Part shown: positions 54,352 to 63,563 of the stretch, piece after piece
Position numbering within the stretch: the first letter of the stretch is position 1
Layout: every line of letters starts with the position of its first letter
Assembly (NCBI RefSeq): GCF_002970915.1
Contig: NZ_CP027190.1
Coordinates: 1,550,001-1,614,000 of the forward strand
Length of the DNA: 64,000 nucleotides
Reading direction: 5' to 3'
DNA from: Lactobacillus sp. CBA3605
GTDB lineage: Bacteria; Bacillota; Bacilli; Lactobacillales; Lactobacillaceae
Notes under the pieces: generated by a model
What the model saw: only the letters and a program-made list of their open reading frames with translations
What the model was told of the DNA's origin: nothing
Database searches by the model: none
Made by a program: the position numbers and the translations under genes

Positions 54352-54822
54352 TTAGGCCTTATGAATCGCAATAATTTTAACTTGATAATGACCATTGGGC
54401 GCCATGACGGTGACGATGTCATCAACCGTGTGTTGGTTCAGGGCGGCACCAATGGGCGAGGTGAATGAGATTTTATTATCAGTTAGGTTGGCTTCTTGTT
54501 TACCGACTAATTGATAAGTCACGCGGTCGTGGTCGTCCATGAATTCTAACGTGACTGATTTGCCAATATCAAGTTGGTCATTATCAGCCGGCGTAACGAC
54601 TTTAGCGTACTGCAATTGCTTATTTAAAAAGCGAACGCGACTCTCCAGACGGCCCAAATCACGTTTAGCATTCGTATATTCGGCGTTTTCAGAGCGGTCA
54701 CCTAGCGCTGCGGCTGCGGCCAGCACTTTGATGCGGTGCGGACGTTGGGCAATCAATTCGGCAATTTCTTGCTCAATCGCGTGGTAACCGGCTGCTGTCA
54801 TTTTATTAAAGGTTGGTTCCAT
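54352..54822 (-). CDS. greA: transcription elongation factor GreA-type
   Basis: A 156-residue GreA: N-terminal coiled coil (about residues 1-75, including GYHAIEQEIAEL and DRSENAEY with the two acidic tip residues) and C-terminal FKBP-like domain (about 80-156, ISFTSPIGAALNQ). It rescues backtracked RNA polymerase. The start follows GAGG. The stop adjoins the higA end; the genes are convergent. It may be one of several GreA paralogues. Confidence 0.92.
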   Translation of the reverse strand: MEPTFNKMTAAGYHAIEQEIAELIAQRPHRIKVLAAAAALGDRSENAEYTNAKRDLGRLESRVRFLNKQLQYAKVVTPADNDQLDIGKSVTLEFMDDHDRVTYQLVGKQEANLTDNKISFTSPIGAALNQHTVDDIVTVMAPNGHYQVKIIAIHKA

Positions 54823-54974
54823 GGGTTAAAACCTCACATTACTTGGATTTTGCTGACAATAGTTTACCGCAAATTTATTTGAATTGGTACCAGATGGGTG
54901 TTAGTTAGATAATCGGCGACAGGTTAGTGTTAATTAAGTAGGAATTGGCTCGGCAGACGGGTTGCAATTAAGAC

Positions 54975-55046
54975 CAAAAAAATAGCCAATAGCTTTACAG
55001 CTTTGGCTAGTTGTAAGGTTTCTCACGCCTTACGGAGTTACGAACA
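54975..55046 (-). ncRNA. candidate small RNA or attenuated leader upstream of greA
   Basis: A compact minus-strand unit: promoter TTGTAT (55080-55075), 17-base spacer, TATACT (55057-55052), then about 70 bases with two hairpins, GTAAGG/CCTTAC (loop CGTGAGAAA) and TAGCCAA/TTGGCTA (about 55009-54983) followed by seven U. No frame of useful size is present. It ends about 150 bases before greA, so it is either an independent small RNA or a leader controlling greA read-through. Confidence 0.5.
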
Positions 55047-55170
55047 CTTTCAGTATAGGCAAATTAATGAAAAAATACAATTGTTATGTTATTAAAGAAG
55101 TGGCATTAATGATGAATATGGTAACGATTACAAAGAAAAATAAAATATTTTGAACAAACTGCTTGAATTT

Positions 55171-55204
55171 TAGTCTAGACCAATATACAATTGGACTATA
55201 CCAA
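55171..55204. promoter_or_regulatory. NagR-like operator pair before nagB
   Basis: TAGTCTAGACCAAT (55171-55184) and ATTGGACTATACCAA (55190-55204) are related palindromic boxes like those of GntR-type NagR/YvoA regulators (ATTGGTATAGACCAAT-type). They lie about 25-50 bases before the nagB start. Confidence 0.55.
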
Positions 55205-55226
55205 ACAAAGAGGGAGTCAGTTAATT

Positions 55227-55940
55227 ATGAAAGTTATCGTAGTAAAGGATCAAGCTGCCGGCGGCAAAGAAGGATTTAAGGTCTTTAAGGATGCCTTAGA
55301 TGATGGGGCTAAAGTATTTGGGTTGGCAACTGGTTCAACACCCGTTACAACTTATCAAGAAATCGTAAAGAGTGACTTAGATTTCAGTAACTGCACATCC
55401 GTTAACTTGGATGAATATGTTGGTATTGCACCAGACAACGACCAAAGTTATAAGTACTTCATGCAATCACATTTATTTGACCAAAAGCCATTCAAGGCAT
55501 CATTCTTACCAAATGGGTTAGCTGCTAATCCAGATGAAGAAGTTAAACGTTATGATAAGGTTATCGACGAACATCCAATTGATTTACAAATCTTAGGAAT
55601 TGGTCGGAATGGTCATATTGGGTTCAACGAACCTGGTACTTCTCGTGATGTCACGACCCATGTTGTTGATTTGACACCATCAACCATCGAAGCCAACGCT
55701 CGGTTCTTTGCCAGCGAAAATGATGTGCCTAAGCAAGCCTTCTCAATGGGCTTAGCTTCAATCATGAAGAGCAAGCACTTATTGCTTGAAGCCTTTGGCG
55801 AAAACAAAGCAGATGCAGTTAAGGGCATGATTGAAGGTCCTGACACGCCAGATTTACCAGCCAGCATTTTGCAAAATCATCCTAACGTTACCGTTATTAT
55901 TGATGAAGCCGCAGCTAGCAAATTAAGCAAAAAATATTAA
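55227..55940 (+). CDS. nagB: glucosamine-6-phosphate deaminase
   Basis: A 237-residue Nag[13 protein letters not shown] (phosphate loop), [22 protein letters not shown] with the catalytic Asp/His-type residues. It converts glucosamine 6-phosphate to fructose 6-phosphate and ammonia. The ATG at 55227 follows GAGGGAG; the earlier in-frame ATG at 55191 lies in the operator. Codon bias is high. It is monocistronic with a terminator after it. Confidence 0.95.
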   Translation: MKVIVVKDQAAGGKEGFKVFKDALDDGAKVFGLATGSTPVTTYQEIVKSDLDFSNCTSVNLDEYVGIAPDNDQSYKYFMQSHLFDQKPFKASFLPNGLAANPDEEVKRYDKVIDEHPIDLQILGIGRNGHIGFNEPGTSRDVTTHVVDLTPSTIEANARFFASENDVPKQAFSMGLASIMKSKHLLLEAFGENKADAVKGMIEGPDTPDLPASILQNHPNVTVIIDEAAASKLSKKY

Positions 55941-55964
55941 TTTAAACGCATATTAGAAGCTTAG

Positions 55965-56001
55965 CATCACAAAACCGCTTTGGTTTTGTGATGCTTTTTT
56001 G
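55965..56001 (+). terminator. intrinsic terminator after nagB
   Basis: Stem CATCACAAAACC/GGTTTTGTGATG with a short loop, then TTTTTT. Confidence 0.85.
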
Positions 56002-56018
56002 CTGATTGAAAAATAATC

Positions 56019-56058
56019 GAAAAAACGCCACCCTGAAACTGATCAAGGTGGCGTTTTG
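56019..56058 (-). terminator. intrinsic terminator after dipeptidase gene
   Basis: On the minus strand AACGCCACC/GGTGGCGTT with a 14-base loop and TTTTTT. Confidence 0.8.
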
Positions 56059-56067
56059 GGTATCAAG

Positions 56068-57492
56068 TTATAGATTCTGGCCTTTTTCCCAACTTGTTGC
56101 CGATAATAATAAGCTTTGTTTAACCAGCTGATCGAATAAGGCATAGGTCCGTTTTGAAATCTCACCGGCTGTTTCAGCGTTTGCCCGCGTTAAAGTGGTC
56201 GTTACATTTTTCCCTTGAACCATGGCATCCGTTTTAGCCACACGACCCAGCGCATAGGATTGGCAATCTTCACGAAAGGCATTAACCGTGGTAGCAAAGT
56301 CGTGCCAGTGTGGTTCAATCAAAGCGGATAAGGTTTTGTTTAACCAGTAAACATTATGGCTATCGACCGTGGCCGTTGTATTGCGGTAGTCCAGCGGTGT
56401 GTCATTAATGTTGGTAAAGAATGGGACGGCAGGTGCATAAGCGAACAAGCCCATCGTTACCCATTGAATCGCCGCTTGCTCGGCCGGAACATCGTTGCGG
56501 ATTTGCAAGATGGATTGGCATTGATTGCGGTCCATCGCAATCGAACGGTACCGCTTTTGTTCCGCAACGGTTCCAGAAGCATAGGTGTCGAATGGATCGT
56601 ACGGCGTGCCATTATAGTGTGAAGATAGGAAGAACTGAACGTCGTCAACCGCTAATAAACGGCTGGGTTTACGATACATTGGCATCGTTTGATCGGTCGG
56701 TTGTTGCGTGGTTACCTCAGGATTGAACAAGGTTTGCCCGTACCAAGTTCGCGGCGTGTTGTAGTAAGCATCGTCTTCGCCATGGGTCCCAAAAATCTGA
56801 CGGAAATTAAAGTGATCAGGAGTGGGATTCAAATGGTTTTGGTTAACAAAGGCCACTAAATCGGTGGCACCTAAAAAGTTATCAGGATCGCTTAAATCTA
56901 GTTCTTCCATGACCATTTGGTTAGGGACAATTGCATAGGTCGCTTCAGGTAAGCGCATGGCGCCCCAATGATGACCGCCAGCGGTTTCGAGCAACCAAAT
57001 GTCATCATGGTCATTGAACGCAATACTGTTGCTTTCACCAGTCCCGTATTTTTCGATCAAGGCGCCCAGCCGTTGGACGCCGGCTTTCGCACTTTTGATG
57101 TACGGTAACACTAATGTGACCATTGCTTCCTCATTAATCCCATCGGTGACGAGTGGATCGTAACCTAAAACACGGGCATTGGTCGCTGTGGTTTCAGTTG
57201 CACTCATGCCGACGTTATAGTCATTAATCCCAGCTTCTTCATATTGACCGTCGCTTTGGTCTGCCTGCGGGGTACCCGTATAGCGGTAAGCGTGGTCGGG
57301 TAACGGCACGGTCACGCCGGTCGTCACTGAGGTGAAGGTCGCATTAGGTTGATCAATGGCGGGATGGACCACAAATTTAATGGGATTAATCGGGCCGTAA
57401 CCATCCTCGTTACGTGCCACCATTGTGGAACCATCTATACTAGCGGCTTTGCCAACTAATATTTCGGTGCAATCAGAACTTTTATTTATCAT
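56068..57492 (-). CDS. pepD: C69-family dipeptidase (PepD-like)
   Basis: A 474-residue intracellular dipeptidase of peptidase family C69 (Ntn-hydrolase). The likely nucleophile is Cys8 in SSDCTEILVGKAASIDGS, exposed after removal of the short propeptide; VARNEDG and ETAGGHHWGAMRLPE are typical. I place the start at 57492, behind AAGGGGG, and not at 57582. It is a single-gene unit that releases amino acids from dipeptides. Confidence 0.9.
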   Translation of the reverse strand: MINKSSDCTEILVGKAASIDGSTMVARNEDGYGPINPIKFVVHPAIDQPNATFTSVTTGVTVPLPDHAYRYTGTPQADQSDGQYEEAGINDYNVGMSATETTATNARVLGYDPLVTDGINEEAMVTLVLPYIKSAKAGVQRLGALIEKYGTGESNSIAFNDHDDIWLLETAGGHHWGAMRLPEATYAIVPNQMVMEELDLSDPDNFLGATDLVAFVNQNHLNPTPDHFNFRQIFGTHGEDDAYYNTPRTWYGQTLFNPEVTTQQPTDQTMPMYRKPSRLLAVDDVQFFLSSHYNGTPYDPFDTYASGTVAEQKRYRSIAMDRNQCQSILQIRNDVPAEQAAIQWVTMGLFAYAPAVPFFTNINDTPLDYRNTTATVDSHNVYWLNKTLSALIEPHWHDFATTVNAFREDCQSYALGRVAKTDAMVQGKNVTTTLTRANAETAGEISKRTYALFDQLVKQSLLLSATSWEKGQNL

Positions 57493-57644
57493 TAGTGTTG
57501 CCCCCTTGATTGCTTCTAGTATAGGAGTCTGAGGAGAGAATTCAACGGTGGTTGGATTGAGCGTTTGTGAAAACGTAATCATTAATACGGCAATTTAATT
57601 TATGAAATGGTTATCATTCCTTTTAAAACAGCGATTTTAAGATG

Positions 57645-57743
57645 TGTGCCAAACTTTTATTTTGTGAATTAGTGAGTTTAATTCTGGCACACTTTCCTGT
57701 GCCACCGGTCTACCTAGAACTCCTTGAAACCGTTTTCTATACT
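57645..57743 (+). promoter_or_regulatory. MtlR operator, cre site and promoter of the mannitol operon
   Basis: TGGCACA-6-TGTGCCA (57685-57704) is an inverted repeat close to the known MtlR box, and a further half-site TGTGCCAA lies at 57645. TGAAACCGTTTTCT (57725-57738) matches cre with one mismatch and overlaps the -10 TATACT (57738-57743). The layout fits activation by MtlR from upstream and CcpA repression at the promoter. Confidence 0.65.
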
Positions 57744-57787
57744 CGATATGATAGAGACGTTAAGAAAAAGGAAGGAGCTTTAGTGTA

Positions 57788-59626
57788 ATGAAAGCAGCAA
57801 ATGTAAATAATTCTGCAACCCAATCCGCTCCTGTTGCAAAGAAGCCGGGTATCAAAGCCCGTGTACAAAAATTTGGGAGTGCATTAAGTAACATGGTCAT
57901 GCCGAACATCGGGGCCTTTATTGCTTGGGGGTTAATTACCGCCATCTTTATGAAGGGTGGTTGGTTCCCAAATGCGGATTTGGCTAAGATGATTCAACCC
58001 ATGGTTAATTATCTCTTACCATTACTAATTGCGTTTACCGGTGGGAATATGATTGCCGGTCATCGTGGTGGGGTCGTTGGTGCGATTGCGACCATTGGGG
58101 TCATTGTTGGGTCCAACATTCCAATGTTTATTGGGGCCATGATTATGGGACCACTTGGTGGCTGGGCCATCAAGAAATGGGACGATGCGATTTCAGATAA
58201 AGTCCGGAGTGGCTTTGAAATGCTCGTTAATAACTTCTCCGCCGGGATTATGGGGATGTTACTAGCCATTGTTGGGTATTACGGTATTGGGCCTGTTGTT
58301 GCGGGTGCTAGTGCGGCAATGGCCGCTGGAGTTAACTGGATTATCAAGGTTAACTTATTACCATTAGCGAATGTCTTTATTGAACCAGCCAAGATTTTAT
58401 TCTTAAATAATGCAATTAATCAGGGGATTTTAACCCCACTTGGGATTCAATCAGCTGCTTCAGCTGGTAAATCAATTCTGTTCTTACTTGAACCAGATCC
58501 AGGTCCAGGTCTTGGGGTCTTGTTAGCCTTTGCCTTATTCGGTAAAGGAACTGCCAAGGCTTCGGCACCAAGTGCGATGATTATTCACTTCTTCGGTGGG
58601 ATTCATGAAATTTACTTCCCATACATTTTAATGAAACCAGCCTTGTTCTTAGCAGTTATCGCTGGTGGGGTTACCGGTACGGCGACCTTTAGTTTGTTAA
58701 ATGTTGGTTTGAAGTCAACGCCATCACCTGGTTCAATCTTCATGCTATTCATCATGTCACCACGTAGCATTTCAAATTACATTGGTCTCTTGTTAGGGGT
58801 TACCTTAGCAACGGTGGCGTCATTCATTGTTGCGGCGATTATCTTACGTCGTGATAAGAGTATGGGCACCGAAGATTTGGCCGCTGCTCAAGGTCAAATG
58901 AGTGCAATGAAGAATGCTAAAAATGGTGAAGCGGTTAATCCTGCCGAAGCCGCTGACGTGATTGCTTCTTATAAAGATGTTGATCATATCATCTTCGCTT
59001 GTGATGCCGGTATGGGATCTTCCGCAATGGGGGCATCCTTATTACGGGATAAAGTGAAGAAAGCTGGTATTGAGATGTCCGTGACGAATACGGCCATCAG
59101 TAATTTGAAAGATGAACCAGGCTTATTAGTTATCACGCAAGATGAATTAGCTGATCGAGCTGCCCAAAAAGCGCCGCACGCTTTACGGTTAGCTGTTGAT
59201 AACTTCTTGAGCAGTCCTAAGTATGATCAAGTAGTCGTTAACCTAAAGGCTCGCGATCAAGTTAATCCGGAACCAGCACCTGCTTCAGCAGCACCACAAA
59301 GTGCCACCGAAGATCCGAGTGCATTACCTGATAACTTAGATTTAACCGTTGTTAACGAAGTGGTCTTTGTGCATCATGATGGTCACTTGGGTACCGCAAC
59401 CATGGCAACGTCGTTGATGAAAGGGCGTTTAAAGAAAGCTAACAAGTCAATTGCCGTTAAGAACTTAGGTATTGATGAATTGCAAGATAACCACAGTCTC
59501 TTAGTTGTTTCCAGTTCGGAAGCCGCTAAAAACTTGAAGACCCGTTATACACACGTTCAAGTGTTAGTCACGGACGATCTTCTGAACTCGCCTAAATATG
59601 ATAAGATGGTCTTAGGATTAAAATAA
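57788..59626 (+). CDS. mtlA: PTS mannitol permease EIICB
   Basis: A 612-residue mannitol EII. EIIC spans about residues 40-345 (GGNMIAGHRGGVVGA, the GGIHEIYFPYI substrate motif). The EIIB domain starts near 399 with phospho-Cys405 in FACDAGMGSS. A second EIIB-like repeat occupies about 517-612 (VVFVHHDGHLGTATMATSL ... NSPKYDKMVLGLK), in which the cysteine loop is replaced by HHD; it cannot be phosphorylated on Cys. The two domains share the SPKYD.MV.LK end. It leads the operon. Confidence 0.93.
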   Translation: MKAANVNNSATQSAPVAKKPGIKARVQKFGSALSNMVMPNIGAFIAWGLITAIFMKGGWFPNADLAKMIQPMVNYLLPLLIAFTGGNMIAGHRGGVVGAIATIGVIVGSNIPMFIGAMIMGPLGGWAIKKWDDAISDKVRSGFEMLVNNFSAGIMGMLLAIVGYYGIGPVVAGASAAMAAGVNWIIKVNLLPLANVFIEPAKILFLNNAINQGILTPLGIQSAASAGKSILFLLEPDPGPGLGVLLAFALFGKGTAKASAPSAMIIHFFGGIHEIYFPYILMKPALFLAVIAGGVTGTATFSLLNVGLKSTPSPGSIFMLFIMSPRSISNYIGLLLGVTLATVASFIVAAIILRRDKSMGTEDLAAAQGQMSAMKNAKNGEAVNPAEAADVIASYKDVDHIIFACDAGMGSSAMGASLLRDKVKKAGIEMSVTNTAISNLKDEPGLLVITQDELADRAAQKAPHALRLAVDNFLSSPKYDQVVVNLKARDQVNPEPAPASAAPQSATEDPSALPDNLDLTVVNEVVFVHHDGHLGTATMATSLMKGRLKKANKSIAVKNLGIDELQDNHSLLVVSSSEAAKNLKTRYTHVQVLVTDDLLNSPKYDKMVLGLK

Positions 59627-59649
59627 ACCGTTATCATATGAGGTGACCC

Positions 59650-61725
59650 ATGGTTAAGTTCACGAAACGTCAAGACGAATTACTACAACTATTGTTGGCT
59701 AGCCCAACGGGACTCAGCATGAGTCAGATTGAAACCGCCATCAATAGCAGTCGTCGGACGATCTATCGAGAGTTTAGCAACTTAGAACTAGTTCTTGAAA
59801 ATGCGCATTTAAAAGTTGTTAATCACGAGCATCGGTTCCAATTAAGTGGGACGGCGACGGAATTAACGGCTTTTAAAGCCCAATTGACAGCTAGTCATGG
59901 GATTACGCCCGCCTTTGATTCGCAAACACGGCAGAATGCCTTGGCATGTCGCGTCTTAATGGCGGACCGTTCGATGAAGTTAAAAGAATTAGCGTTAGAT
60001 TTTAACGTCAGTATTGCGACCATTTCCAATGATTTAAACACGTTGAGTACCCCCTTTGCGGACTATGAACTTTCGATTGAACGTTTAAAGTCGCGGGGAA
60101 TTCAAGTGGCCGGTACGGAAGGTAATATTCGAAGTTTGTTTGCTACGATTTTGAATCATGCCATCAATGACTACGAATTCTTCAAAACAATTGGCAAGCT
60201 CAAGCGTGGGTTGGAAGTGTCAACGATTGATGAACAATCTTATTTTCTCAGTCAATTAGATACCACCGTCTTGATGTACTGTTATCAAGCGGTGCGGAGC
60301 CTGAAAAAACAATATTTTTCCGCAGTACCTGATGGTCAATTACAACAGTTGATTATCACGCTAACGACCGCTGTCATGCGGTTACAACGCGGTCAACGGG
60401 TGACGTATTTACAAGGCATCAATCGTGATGACTTCTTAAAGTATCAACGGATTGCCTTAGCGATTTTGACGCAATTGCCGGGAACGTTGAAAGCCCAGAT
60501 TACCGGTGCTGAGATTGACTTTTTAGCCCAGCAGATTAAAGGCCTCACGTTTCGGATTGATCAGGATGCGTCGTTGTCTAACTATGATTTGCAACTCACA
60601 TATCGAGTGAAGAAGTTAATTGATGCCGTCGCCCAATATTTTGATTGGTCGTTCGGTACGGATGATCAACTGCTTAATAATTTGACGGCGCACATGCAGA
60701 TTGCATTACAACGGAACGGCATTCCCGGGCCAGTACCGCCGAGTCCGGAATTACAAGAAGTTCGTTCTCAGTATCCGAAGTTATATTCGGCCGTGGTGCG
60801 GGGCTTTGCGGCCACGTTCCCGGATCAAAATTTTCAAATTGATGAACTAACGTATTTGCTGATTCATTTTGCCAGTACCTATGAACAACAGTTAAGTCAT
60901 CAGGCGTTGAAGGTCTTGGTGCTATGTCCCAATGGGATGACAACGGCACGGATTTTAAAGACGCGTCTGGCACGGTTGATTCCAGAAATTACCATGATTG
61001 AAGTGGCTCGGATTGGGAATCTTGGTCAGATTGACTTAAAACAATTTGACATGATTCTATCCACGACCCAACTACCGGGATTCAAGTTGAATTATCGGGT
61101 AGTCAGTCCCTTGTTACTTGAAAATGAAGTGAGTGCATTGCGTGATTATATCCACCAGTATTTTCCAAGTACCCAATTAGTGGATGCGCAACCGGCCCCC
61201 CAGCCGGAACTCACTTTAGACTTCGACACGACCTATCGACGGTTAACCATGGCAAAACAAATCTTGGATCGATTCACAATTACCGCTATTGCTAATGAGC
61301 AGGCGACGATTGCGGAAACCCTAGTAAAAATCACGCGTTCACTTGATTCTAAACTTGTTCGTGATCCGCTAGAAGTGGCCGGGAAATTGTTACACCGAAT
61401 TGGGGTTGCCCCAGTTGGTATTCCCAAAACCAACCTGGCGCTCGTGCATACTTTAAGTCAACAAGTCACGGCGCCGTATTGCGCCATCTTTGAACTGACA
61501 ACGCCAATAACGTTTAAAAGTATGGATGACCAAACGATTCAACTCCAGCGCATCGTACTGATGCTGGGTCCAGAAAATATGAATAGTTTTGAAAACCGCT
61601 TAATGGGCAAGTTAAGTGCCCTAGTGATTGAAAACCAAGCGAATACCACCGCCTTTATGACGGGGAATCGCCCGGAATTGTATCAATTAATTAGTCAAGC
61701 ATTTTTGAACGAACTAACGAAATAG
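59650..61725 (+). CDS. mtlR: mannitol operon activator MtlR (PRD-type)
   Basis: A 691-residue BglG/MtlR-type activator: HTHs at about residues 5-55 (TKRQDELLQLLL, SMSQIETAINSSRRTIYREF) and 80-130, two PRD domains (about 190-400), an EIIB-Gat-like domain with Cys in VLCPNGMTT (about 425) and an EIIA-like domain (about 530-690) with the histidine in LALVHTL. Phosphorylation by HPr and EIIs sets its activity. It lies between mtlA and mtlF as in related lactobacilli. Confidence 0.93.
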   Translation: MVKFTKRQDELLQLLLASPTGLSMSQIETAINSSRRTIYREFSNLELVLENAHLKVVNHEHRFQLSGTATELTAFKAQLTASHGITPAFDSQTRQNALACRVLMADRSMKLKELALDFNVSIATISNDLNTLSTPFADYELSIERLKSRGIQVAGTEGNIRSLFATILNHAINDYEFFKTIGKLKRGLEVSTIDEQSYFLSQLDTTVLMYCYQAVRSLKKQYFSAVPDGQLQQLIITLTTAVMRLQRGQRVTYLQGINRDDFLKYQRIALAILTQLPGTLKAQITGAEIDFLAQQIKGLTFRIDQDASLSNYDLQLTYRVKKLIDAVAQYFDWSFGTDDQLLNNLTAHMQIALQRNGIPGPVPPSPELQEVRSQYPKLYSAVVRGFAATFPDQNFQIDELTYLLIHFASTYEQQLSHQALKVLVLCPNGMTTARILKTRLARLIPEITMIEVARIGNLGQIDLKQFDMILSTTQLPGFKLNYRVVSPLLLENEVSALRDYIHQYFPSTQLVDAQPAPQPELTLDFDTTYRRLTMAKQILDRFTITAIANEQATIAETLVKITRSLDSKLVRDPLEVAGKLLHRIGVAPVGIPKTNLALVHTLSQQVTAPYCAIFELTTPITFKSMDDQTIQLQRIVLMLGPENMNSFENRLMGKLSALVIENQANTTAFMTGNRPELYQLISQAFLNELTK

Positions 61726-61740
61726 TGTAGGTGAATAAAA

Positions 61741-62190
61741 ATGGAAGCTTTAGATAAAAAGATGATTGCTTTAAATCAACAAGTTGCCACGCAAGCGGAA
61801 GGGATTCGGTTAGCCGGTCAATTATTGGTCGACGGTGGTTGTGTCGAACCTGAATATATTGATGCGATGCAGGCACGTAACCAAGATGTTTCCGTGTATA
61901 TGGGTAACTTCATTGCCATTCCCCATGGAACTGAGGATGGCATGAAATATATTAAGAAAACAGGAATTTCCGTGGTGCAAGTTCCAATGGGTGTGAGCTG
62001 GGGTGATCCCGAAAATGATGACGATGATAAAGCCGTCACAGTAATCTTCGGGATTGCTGGCTTAAATGGTGAACACTTGAACCTCTTATCACAGATTGCC
62101 ATCTACTGTAGTGACGTGGCGAACGTGGCGAAGTTAGCTGATGCCCAATCTGAAGATGAAATTATTAATCTATTAAAGGAAGTTGATTAG
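61741..62190 (+). CDS. mtlF: PTS mannitol EIIA
   Basis: A 149-residue single-domain EIIA-Mtl: the active histidine is in [15 protein letters not shown] (His about 61), followed by [13 protein letters not shown]. It passes phosphate from HPr to the EIIB cysteine of MtlA. It starts 15 bases after the mtlR stop and its stop touches the start of mtlD. Confidence 0.93.
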   Translation: MEALDKKMIALNQQVATQAEGIRLAGQLLVDGGCVEPEYIDAMQARNQDVSVYMGNFIAIPHGTEDGMKYIKKTGISVVQVPMGVSWGDPENDDDDKAVTVIFGIAGLNGEHLNLLSQIAIYCSDVANVAKLADAQSEDEIINLLKEVD

Positions 62191-62191
62191 C

Positions 62192-63346
62192 ATGTTAGAC
62201 GTACATTTTGGTGCCGGTAATATTGGTCGGGGTTTCATTGGTGAAACCTTAGCGGACAATGGATTTAAGATTACTTTCGTGGATGTTAACGAAACGTTGA
62301 TTGATGAATTAAACAAACGACATGGTTATACGATTGAATTGGCGGCAGAAGGCCAAGAACATATCGAAGTTCATGACGTTAAAGGGATTAATAACGGTAA
62401 AGATCCACAAGCCGTTGCCGCCGAAATCGCGCAAGCGGACTTAGTCACGACTGCGATTGGGCCTAAGATTCTGAAGTTCATCGCACCATTGATTGCGGAT
62501 GGGATTAAGTTACGTCAAGCTAATGCTGATACCACGCCTTTAGATGTGATTGCTTGTGAAAATATGATTGGTGGGAGTCAATCTTTGAAGCAATCCGTTT
62601 ATGAAGCTTTGGATGATAGCGAAAAAGCATGGGCAGACCAATATATTGGCTTCCCTAATGCCGCTGTTGACCGGATTGTACCGTTACAAAAACATGATGA
62701 TCCGTTATTTGTTTCAGTCGAACCATTCAAAGAATGGGTCATTGACAAGTCGCAAATGAAGAACCCCAAGATTCAATTAAAAGGGGTCGATTATGCAGAT
62801 GACTTGGAACCTTATATCGAACGGAAGCTCTTCTCTGTTAATACCGGGCATGCAACCGTGGCTTATACCGGTAATATGAAAGGGTACAAGACGATTGGCG
62901 AAGCGGTTAAAGATGACAGTGTCGTTGCCCAAGCGCAACGCGTCTTAGGCGAGACTGGGGACTTACTCATTCAAAAGTGGGGCTTTGATCCTGAAGTGCA
63001 TCACGCTTATCAAGCTAAAATTTTGAGTCGCTTTGAAAATCCTTATATTTCCGATGATATCGAACGGGTTGGTCGGACGCCCATTCGGAAGTTGGGTTTT
63101 GACGAACGTTTCATTCGCCCAATTCGTGAATTGAAGGAACGTGGCCGTGATTACAGTGCCTTAGTGGACACTGCTGGTATGATGTTCTTCTTTGATTACC
63201 CGAATGATGCCGAAAGCGTCAAGTTACAACAATTATTGAAGGATGAACCAATTGAAACAGTCATTAAAACAGCGACTGGTTTGAAAGATGCCGCTTTGAT
63301 TGATGAAATCAAGGCTGCGTATGAAAAGCATTTAGCTGAAAAATAA
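62192..63346 (+). CDS. mtlD: mannitol-1-phosphate 5-dehydrogenase
   Basis: A 384-residue long-chain polyol dehydrogenase: N-terminal NAD motif [45 protein letters not shown] (catalytic Lys region). It oxidises imported mannitol 1-phosphate to fructose 6-phosphate. The ATG at 62192, one base after the mtlF stop, is preferred to TTG 62183, which would be too close to the AAGGA site. It closes the operon. Confidence 0.95.
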   Translation: MLDVHFGAGNIGRGFIGETLADNGFKITFVDVNETLIDELNKRHGYTIELAAEGQEHIEVHDVKGINNGKDPQAVAAEIAQADLVTTAIGPKILKFIAPLIADGIKLRQANADTTPLDVIACENMIGGSQSLKQSVYEALDDSEKAWADQYIGFPNAAVDRIVPLQKHDDPLFVSVEPFKEWVIDKSQMKNPKIQLKGVDYADDLEPYIERKLFSVNTGHATVAYTGNMKGYKTIGEAVKDDSVVAQAQRVLGETGDLLIQKWGFDPEVHHAYQAKILSRFENPYISDDIERVGRTPIRKLGFDERFIRPIRELKERGRDYSALVDTAGMMFFFDYPNDAESVKLQQLLKDEPIETVIKTATGLKDAALIDEIKAAYEKHLAEK

Positions 63347-63355
63347 AGTTAACTT

Positions 63356-63399
63356 AAAGGACTGATTGCCAACCGCTAGGGCAATCGGTCCTTTTTTTT
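63356..63399 (+). terminator. intrinsic terminator of the mannitol operon
   Basis: Stem AAGGACTGATTGCC with its near complement GGCAATCGGTCCTT, then eight T. Confidence 0.88.
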
Positions 63400-63563
63400 C
63401 GAGTCACGGGGTTACTAATTTAGATTAATGATTATCCGCTTGAATTCATTAAAAAATTCAGGTTGGCAAGCGCAATTAGCATACAAAAAATGTAAGCGAT
63501 GGCATAATTGAATTAATAAAAACTGATTGTATCAGTCATTGAAGACGGAGGAATTGACAAGTA

